Positions 58,612 to 64,000 of a stretch of DNA of 64,000 nucleotides are shown here, piece after piece (the first letter of the stretch is position 1; every line of letters starts with the position of its first letter). The notes beneath the pieces are model-generated. The model had not been told where the DNA came from, ran no database searches, and saw only the letters and a program-made list of their open reading frames with translations. A program made the position numbers and the translations under genes. This stretch comes from Proteiniphilum sp. X52. Its GTDB lineage: Bacteria > Bacteroidota > Bacteroidia > Bacteroidales > Dysgonomonadaceae. The stretch lies in contig NZ_RDSD01000020.1 in assembly GCF_003712195.1 (NCBI RefSeq), forward strand, positions 1 through 64,000, in the 5' to 3' direction.

Positions 58612-59541
58612 TTATTTTGCTTTCATCATCCGCATGACCCAATTGCCTTTATTGATGTTCAGGCAATGAGAATAAGTGACATACAGGTGACCGTCTAAGA
58701 CATATTGGAAAGCGCAAGCGTCATTCTTATAGAGAATAGGATTATTCGCTACCCGCTCATATCCTTTGTCTATGCTCATTGAAGAGAAAGCGTTCGTAAC
58801 CCAGCTTTGATGTGTATCATCGGCAAACTCCTCTACTAATAGATAATACGTTCCGTTATAATAAGCCACAGAAGGAGCTGCTAAGGTTTTACTGGATGAA
58901 AGAACTTCATAGGACTGCTGTACAGGCATGTCGGCAAGATCCTTACATTTCTTCACATGGATATTCCAACGGGGATTTACCTTCGCCTGCTCGGTCCCAT
59001 TATAGTAGAAAAGATAATAATATCCATCATTCTTATTGAAGTAAATAAAAGGATTTTGGTTCTGGTGTCCGTCAGCATAAGGCACAACGACACGCTTGTT
59101 CTCAAAATCTATTCCATTATCACTCTCCGCCATGACGATACGGCTATCTCCGTTTGCCTTTTTATACTCGGCATAGAACATATAAAATTTATTATTGTAA
59201 AGAATGACAGTCGGCCAACGGCAATTGGTCGCGATAATTGGATTTCCCTCATACTTATCCCAGTCTAACAGGTTATTACTCCTGGCAATACCAGCCTTAC
59301 GCAGATGAACATCATTCTGATAGTGGTCAAGACCATAATATCCCCAATATTTATAGCCGTCTTTGTTGGCCTCAACGATGGAGAATGTGTGGACTGCGTC
59401 GACATCCCAACCGCATTTATCTCCTTGGATAACCAACTGGTCATCTACAATTTCAGGATACCGGTTACTCTGTCCAAAGACTGTGGTGTGGAATACTACG
59501 CACAAGCTGAACACAAAAATAGCTTTTTTAATCGTTCTCAT
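58612..59541 (-). CDS. Secreted five-bladed beta-propeller glycosidase-like protein
   Basis: 309 residues with a cleavable signal peptide (FSLCVVFHTTVFGQ). The repeated blade motifs of GH43/GH130-type propellers are seen: GIARSNNLLDWDKYEGNPII, CRWPTVILYNNKFYMFYAEY, RIVMAESDNGIDFE, DGYYYLFYYNG and AAPSVAYYNGTYYLLVEEF. Candidate acidic residues lie in DVDAVHTF near the N-terminus and in the FYAEY blade. The exact GH family cannot be fixed by eye. It is encoded between the regulator and the SIS gene of PUL 2 and likely trims or binds the imported glycan. Confidence 0.72.
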   Translation of the reverse strand: MRTIKKAIFVFSLCVVFHTTVFGQSNRYPEIVDDQLVIQGDKCGWDVDAVHTFSIVEANKDGYKYWGYYGLDHYQNDVHLRKAGIARSNNLLDWDKYEGNPIIATNCRWPTVILYNNKFYMFYAEYKKANGDSRIVMAESDNGIDFENKRVVVPYADGHQNQNPFIYFNKNDGYYYLFYYNGTEQAKVNPRWNIHVKKCKDLADMPVQQSYEVLSSSKTLAAPSVAYYNGTYYLLVEEFADDTHQSWVTNAFSSMSIDKGYERVANNPILYKNDACAFQYVLDGHLYVTYSHCLNINKGNWVMRMMKAK

Positions 59542-59669
59542 ACTTTCTTGTTTTTTGTTAATATTTTAATATTGGTTCCATTCACTTATCAGACAAGCGC
59601 CGATACCATCTATTAGGATAAAAGCATACACATTTAACAGTACTCGTATGAGTCCACGTCAAGTATGCC

Positions 59670-60482
59670 CTACACCATCAAAACCTCTACTCTGTCCGCG
59701 CCAAACCTCTTTTGTTCTTCATCTGAAAGTTTTTTCGTCGTAATCAGTTTATCTACTCTCTTTACATCTGAGATAACACCCAAACTTCTTCTTCCGAATT
59801 TTGAGGTATCTACCAATAGAACCACCTCATTGGAGATGTCCATCATGACCCGACTGGTTTGCGCCTCACTGATATTAGGCGTCATCAGTCCTATTTTAAG
59901 GTCTATTCCATCAACACTTAAAAAGAGCTTGTCTGCCGAAAGTCTCTTCAATGTCTCGTCTGCAAGGGCTCCCATCGTTGTCGCCGCCTTCTTCATCAGG
60001 TTTCCTCCGACTATAATGACTTCTATATCCGTATCCAGAAGCTCATTGACGATATTGATGGCATTTGTTATGACGACAAGGTTTTTAAAGTGCTTGATTT
60101 CTTTTGCCAGCAAACTGGTTGTTGAGCCGGAATCCAAGATAATGGTATCGCCTTCTGAAATAAGACTGACTGCTTTTTTGACAATCCGCATTTTCTCTTC
60201 CAGATTTATCTTTTCTTTCTCGTTCAAAGGCAAACCGTGATACAACCGATTCACTTTGATGGCACCGCCATGTGTACGCCGTAATAGTCCTCGCTTCTCC
60301 AAAATCAGCAAATCCTTTCTGATGGTAACGGAAGTAGCGTTCAACTCTTTCGCCAACTCTGTCGTCACAAGGCGGTTATCCCGCTCAAGTAGCATTTGTA
60401 TTTTGTTCAATCGTTCTTCTTGGAAGATAATATCTCCATTGTTTCCACTCTGTTTTTCCATATCTTTACTATTTAATATCAT
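59670..60482 (-). CDS. DeoR-family transcriptional regulator
   Basis: Sugar-phosphate-responsive repressor (270 residues). The N-terminal winged helix has RLNKIQMLLERDNRLVTTEL and KELNATSVTIRKDLLILEKR followed by the family signature LLRRTHGGAI. The C-terminal sensor domain is of the ribose-5-phosphate-isomerase-like type (DTIILDSGSTTSLLAKEI; DKLFLSVDGIDL). A start seven codons later (60461) is also possible. An AgaR-like T-rich operator lies at its own promoter, so autoregulation is likely, with control of PUL 2 by an intracellular sugar phosphate. Confidence 0.9.
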   Translation of the reverse strand: MILNSKDMEKQSGNNGDIIFQEERLNKIQMLLERDNRLVTTELAKELNATSVTIRKDLLILEKRGLLRRTHGGAIKVNRLYHGLPLNEKEKINLEEKMRIVKKAVSLISEGDTIILDSGSTTSLLAKEIKHFKNLVVITNAINIVNELLDTDIEVIIVGGNLMKKAATTMGALADETLKRLSADKLFLSVDGIDLKIGLMTPNISEAQTSRVMMDISNEVVLLVDTSKFGRRSLGVISDVKRVDKLITTKKLSDEEQKRFGADRVEVLMV

Positions 60483-60495
60483 GAATTAACGAAAG

Positions 60496-60545
60496 CAAAT
60501 TTACGATATCTTCTTTATTTTCCTTGCGTTTCGTTTCATTTTTAT
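60496..60545 (-). promoter_or_regulatory. deoR promoter with AgaR-like operator
   Basis: TAAATTTG (minus strand, 60496-60503) is a -7 box. Its -33 region is covered by GCGTTTCGTTTCATTTTT (plus strand, 60526-60543), direct TTTC repeats like those bound by DeoR-family regulators such as AgaR. The overlap of operator and promoter fits autorepression. The neighbouring 60546-60609 region is AT-rich and empty. Confidence 0.6.
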
Positions 60546-60609
60546 TAAAATAAAGACTAAATTATTACTCCGCTTCAAGCAGAACCTCATAAAACAGAGC
60601 GTCACACGA

Positions 60610-61446
60610 TTATTTTCTCTTAAAACTCCACCCCCATCCTACACCACTGCCGGGTGCGGCGGTCGGCTCATTCTGCATTTGCCAAAGCACCATTTCATCA
60701 TCCGTAAGTTTCATAATCCTATATACACCAGAGGAGGTAACGGACGAGTTTGTACAATCTACATTGTGGTCTAAGATATATGGATCCTTAATCGTTATGG
60801 TCATATTGTCCACATCCAAGATAAATGTACCTTTAACGCCTGCGTCACCAGCGACCTGATGGTATGTATAGTTGACACCTCCATCAAGATCGAAAGTCAT
60901 TTCGCCGTTGATATCCGGTGTCAAGCGCACGCATTGTCCCCAACTTGCCGACGGCATCCAGTTGTCCGGATAGTTCACCAAATCTCCTGTTGTCTGGTAA
61001 CAATAATCTGGGAGACCCGTCGATGGGTCTGTGTTATAGACCCAAGTCCGCCCTGCTCCGCCACCCGTGAGCTCTTTCCATACCGGTCTTTCCGATACGG
61101 ACAAATCTGTGGAGGATACTACATAGGCAGTGTCAATTGAAACAGACTGTGCCGCGTCGCCGTAAATCGTCACATCCACCGTATAGGTTCCTGCAAATGG
61201 ATAGTAAGAAGTCACCGTATTGCTTCCCGGAGCAATTTTCTGGCCGTTGCCCATATCCCAATGAAAGATATATCCATGGTCAGCGGAAGCCGTAAACACG
61301 GGATTATGCGGGTCTTCGGAAGTGACCGTCAGCTTTGGGTTTGTGGGACCAACGCCAATCGTTCCGGTAGACATCTTTTCCGGATCGCACGCTGTCAGAA
61401 CTAAGACTATCGCAATCACTTGTAAAATATAAATTTCTTTTTTCAT
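60610..61446 (-). CDS. PKD-domain surface lipoprotein (putative glycan-binding)
   Basis: A 278-residue lipoprotein (signal MKKEIYILQVIAIVLVLTAC, lipobox LTAC). A PKD-like domain (about 36-115) shows the YIFHWDMGNG and YYPFAGTYTVDVTIYG motifs. A beta-rich C-terminal domain (about 120-278) is rich in Trp/Tyr (GGGAGRTWVYN; DNWMPSASWGQ; VLWQMQNEP), suited to carbohydrate stacking. Being directly after susD, it holds the position of a SusE/F-type surface glycan-binding protein. Confidence 0.78.
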   Translation of the reverse strand: MKKEIYILQVIAIVLVLTACDPEKMSTGTIGVGPTNPKLTVTSEDPHNPVFTASADHGYIFHWDMGNGQKIAPGSNTVTSYYPFAGTYTVDVTIYGDAAQSVSIDTAYVVSSTDLSVSERPVWKELTGGGAGRTWVYNTDPSTGLPDYCYQTTGDLVNYPDNWMPSASWGQCVRLTPDINGEMTFDLDGGVNYTYHQVAGDAGVKGTFILDVDNMTITIKDPYILDHNVDCTNSSVTSSGVYRIMKLTDDEMVLWQMQNEPTAAPGSGVGWGWSFKRK

Positions 61447-61474
61447 AATCAGCTGGATTTCAACATTTGAAGTT

Positions 61475-62947
61475 CTAATATGGGTTCTGTGCCAGATTGG
61501 GATTCAGAGAAATCTGTATCTGGGGAATCGGCAAATATCTCTTATTGTCGGTATATCCCTCCATCAGCGAGCCCCGTCCCGTACGGACAAGATCCCAATA
61601 ACGATGACTTTCCATCGCAAGTTCCACCCGTCGCTCATGATAGACAGCTTGTAATGGATTTGATTTGTAAGGACTTTCTCCCAGACCGACACGGGCACGG
61701 ACCCTGTTCAACGGCGTTTGCCAGTCACTACCGTTGTGGACGGCAGCTTCCGCCTGCCAAAGTAAAACGTCCGCAAAACGAATCACACGGATATTCAAAC
61801 TGGCGGCATCCGTCATGTCAGGTCGCTGACTTTTAGGAAGGGTGCCTTTACGTTTGCAATAACCGATGGTGGGAGCGTCCGGATTGTGCACAGGGTCATA
61901 GTTGGTGTAAATAACCTCTTCGTCGGGTGTCCCTTCCCATAGCACATCTCCATGTTTGATAATCGTCCATTCCCTGCGTATATCCCCACTCTCGAACTCA
62001 TCGTACAAGTTCTGTGTGGGCTGGTCGAATCCCCATCCGCCGTTTCGGTCGTCACGGCTACGATGGTAGATCTCTACCATACTGCCTTCATTCTCGTCGC
62101 CCCACTGAGACATTCCGAAATCTTTCAATTGAATATCGAAGACCGACTCTATACCGTTGTCCGTCTCAATCGTGAAAAGATCTCCATAGTTTGGTTGCAA
62201 GTCGTATTCTCCTGAATCAACGATTTGCTTGGAGAGTTCCTCCGCCTTTTCCCATTTTTCTTGGAAAATATAGGCTTTCGTCAAGAATGCGGCGGCAGCT
62301 CCCCATGTGGCGCGTCCCAATTCAGAAGAAGGCATGTCTTTCTTATGAGGTAAAACAGCCATGGCGTCTTGTAAGTCTTGCTCTATAAATTCCCAACATT
62401 GTTCCAGCGTATTGCGAGGAGCCGTATATTCAGATGGTTCTAACACATGGTCGACAATGGGAAACGCTCCGAAGACTTTTATCAGGCAGAAATAATAATA
62501 GGCGCGCATGAACGTGGCTTCCGCGATAAACCGCTGTTGACTTTCAAGGGAAATGTTTGAATTGTCCTTAACGCCTTCTATCACACGATTGGCTCTATTG
62601 ATACCCTCATAGTTTTGTTCCCAGACAGTGGCAAGAGTAGAAGTTTCGGGAGTCGCCCTGAAATGCTCCATATCGTATATATTCGCCTGATCACTATCGC
62701 CGCCACCGCCTTTGATGGCATCATCAGAAACCACATCACCGATAGCCCAGTCTAAATATTGGATATACTCCATCCAACCTGCCGGATCATAAACCCCTAC
62801 CACAGCGTTATAAGCTGTCTCATCACTGGAGAAATAGGTTTTCTGATCGATACTGGGCACATCGACGTCTAAGAAATTCTCTGGATTACAGTACGTAAGC
62901 CCTATTATCAATAACAGAGATATTGTATATGTAAAATGCCGTTTCAT
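61475..62947 (-). CDS. susD: SusD/RagB-family outer membrane lipoprotein of PUL 2
   Basis: Glycan-binding partner of the adjacent SusC (490 residues from MKRHFTYTISLLLIIGLTYC, lipobox LTYC). The frame opens at 62992, but the earlier ATG only adds a polar stretch before the signal. Family segments: RFIAEATFMRAYYYFCLIKV, GRATWGAAAAFLTKAYIFQE, NIRVIRFADVLLWQAEAAVH and RRVELAMESHRYWDLVRTGR, ending in the usual NPNLAQNPY. Organisation susC-susD-PKD protein is that of a standard PUL start. Confidence 0.93.
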   Translation of the reverse strand: MKRHFTYTISLLLIIGLTYCNPENFLDVDVPSIDQKTYFSSDETAYNAVVGVYDPAGWMEYIQYLDWAIGDVVSDDAIKGGGGDSDQANIYDMEHFRATPETSTLATVWEQNYEGINRANRVIEGVKDNSNISLESQQRFIAEATFMRAYYYFCLIKVFGAFPIVDHVLEPSEYTAPRNTLEQCWEFIEQDLQDAMAVLPHKKDMPSSELGRATWGAAAAFLTKAYIFQEKWEKAEELSKQIVDSGEYDLQPNYGDLFTIETDNGIESVFDIQLKDFGMSQWGDENEGSMVEIYHRSRDDRNGGWGFDQPTQNLYDEFESGDIRREWTIIKHGDVLWEGTPDEEVIYTNYDPVHNPDAPTIGYCKRKGTLPKSQRPDMTDAASLNIRVIRFADVLLWQAEAAVHNGSDWQTPLNRVRARVGLGESPYKSNPLQAVYHERRVELAMESHRYWDLVRTGRGSLMEGYTDNKRYLPIPQIQISLNPNLAQNPY

Positions 62948-63004
62948 TTTTGTTACTTTTTTATTTAATGAAAAATTCACTTCTATTGACATATTGTCTC
63001 CAAA

Positions 63005-64000
63005 TTAGAAAGTTACATTGATTCCCATACTATAGAGTCTTGGTGTGGGATAGAAACCACGGTCCACTCCGATATCCAACGGATCTGTCCCGCCTCTCAT
63101 TCCTATTTCCGGATCAAGACCTGTATATTTAGTAAACGTGTAGAGATTCTGGGCATTCACATAGAGCCGTACAGCCATGATTCCAAGTTTATTGATGAGA
63201 CTTTCCGGAATGTTATACCCCAATTGCACTTGTTTGATTCTCAGATAAGAGCCGTCTTCGATATAGCGGTCAGATTGGAGGATGGAGTTGTTCGCATCCA
63301 GTCCGCCCAACCTCGGGAACTTCGGATCATTCTGAGTTCCCTCGCCTTGCCATCTCTTCGTCATATCACGAGAATAATTATATGAAAGATTTTGTGTTGA
63401 TCGGGTATAAGTAGAGGGACCATTATAGACCTTATTACCATGAACGCCCTGCAAGGTAACGCTCAGGTCTAAGCCCTTATAACCCACCATTCCGTGAATA
63501 GAATAGGTAAAGTCTGGTAAAGGACTGCCGAGAAACATATAGTTCTCGCTGCTAAACAAATCATCCTTATTGACAGTCAAATACTTAACATCTCCCGGAG
63601 CCACGTTTTTCTGAGCTGTTTGTGCGTTCACCTCATCCCAGTTCTGGAACAATCCATCTGTTTTAAGGCCATAGAATTGGGCTATAGGTTTCCCCCGTAT
63701 GGTACGGGTAAGATTCGCCGTATCCATAAATAACGCTCCGTCAATGAAAGCATTATTGGCTCCTAAATCTACCACGACATTCTTGATTGCCGTCAGATTC
63801 GCACCTATGGAATAAATCACCGGATGGTCATAGTCTCTGTATTGCAATGAAAACTCAAACCCTCGGTTACGCATTTTGCCGGCATTCTGAAAAGGAGGCT
63901 CTTGGATTCCTGCCTGCCCCGGCACGGGAACACGAAGCAGCATATCGCTGGTCAGCTTATTGAAATAGTCGATAGAGCCGCTTAGTTTATTTTTGAAAAG
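63005..64000 (-). CDS. susC: SusC/RagA TonB-dependent transporter, C-terminal part (cut by window)
   Basis: The open frame runs off the right edge, leaving 331 codons of the beta-barrel C-terminus. Diagnostic segments: NAGKMRNRGFEFSLQYRDYD, RGKPIAQFYGLKTDGLFQNW, DFTYSIHGMVGYKGLDLSVT, YLRIKQVQLGYNIPESLINK and the terminal strand PRLYSMGINVTF ending in aromatic Phe. The N-terminal domains and promoter lie outside. It is the first known gene of PUL 2, 57 bp before susD. Confidence 0.93.
   Translation of the reverse strand, partial: LFKNKLSGSIDYFNKLTSDMLLRVPVPGQAGIQEPPFQNAGKMRNRGFEFSLQYRDYDHPVIYSIGANLTAIKNVVVDLGANNAFIDGALFMDTANLTRTIRGKPIAQFYGLKTDGLFQNWDEVNAQTAQKNVAPGDVKYLTVNKDDLFSSENYMFLGSPLPDFTYSIHGMVGYKGLDLSVTLQGVHGNKVYNGPSTYTRSTQNLSYNYSRDMTKRWQGEGTQNDPKFPRLGGLDANNSILQSDRYIEDGSYLRIKQVQLGYNIPESLINKLGIMAVRLYVNAQNLYTFTKYTGLDPEIGMRGGTDPLDIGVDRGFYPTPRLYSMGINVTF

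Overview
The window looks like a chromosome segment from a Bacteroidales bacterium, perhaps a Dysgonomonadaceae/Porphyromonadaceae-type fermenter (inference). The reasons are recurrent Bacteroidetes promoter boxes (TAnnTTTG, sometimes with TTTG about 20 nt upstream), two SusC/SusD polysaccharide-utilisation loci (PULs), OMP_b-brl_3 outer-membrane barrels, a NagB-like/PIG-L fusion, and a START-like-domain protein typical of the phylum. The first 75 bases are pure C and are probably an assembly or sequencing artefact.

Layout. 549-2725 (-): creatininase-family amidohydrolase and cobyrinate a,c-diamide synthase. 3139-6288 (+): an AT-rich block with a small lipoprotein, an outer-membrane barrel and a decayed small ORF, ending at a tRNA-Met gene. 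6650-21877 (+): mostly housekeeping genes (mutS2, POT-like transporter, NagB-like/PIG-L fusion, START-like protein, LptF/G permease, ribBA, rmuC, kbl-tdh threonine catabolism, sixA). 22102-26947 (+): an outer-membrane barrel followed by a LytS-type histidine kinase and a LytTR regulator. 27138-30035 (-): dps and ahpCF, an oxidative-stress cluster. 30308-32425 (-): a prolyl oligopeptidase lipoprotein.

32489-48371 (-): PUL 1. It has an ECF sigma factor, a FecR anti-sigma factor, an STN-domain SusC, a SusD, two internally deleted remnants (Gfo/Idh oxidoreductase and TIM-barrel epimerase), and the GC-rich glycosidases GH97 (retaining type) and GH2 beta-galactosidase. The sigma/FecR pair is separated by two unrecognised genes and an array of three direct repeats at exact 33-bp spacing. 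A SusD 5' remnant lies upstream of the sigma gene. An integrase N-terminal fragment lies next to tRNA-Val, which suggests an old integration site.

49561-51169 (+): DEAD-box helicase plus cold-shock-domain protein behind a long leader. 51513-52118 (-): two small genes. 52374-64000 (-): PUL 2, with SusC (cut by the window edge), SusD, a PKD surface lipoprotein, a DeoR-family regulator with a putative autoregulatory operator, a beta-propeller glycosidase-like protein, a SIS-domain sugar-phosphate protein, a ROK kinase, a GH2 of beta-mannosidase/exo-glucosaminidase type and a DUF4434 lipoprotein. The DeoR-SIS-ROK core suggests that an amino sugar is the metabolised end product (inference).

Two genome-scale oddities recur. 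One is a family of palindromic intergenic elements; two long copies differ by exact inversion of an 18-bp core. The other is a set of remnants, several of which keep gene ends while losing the interior.
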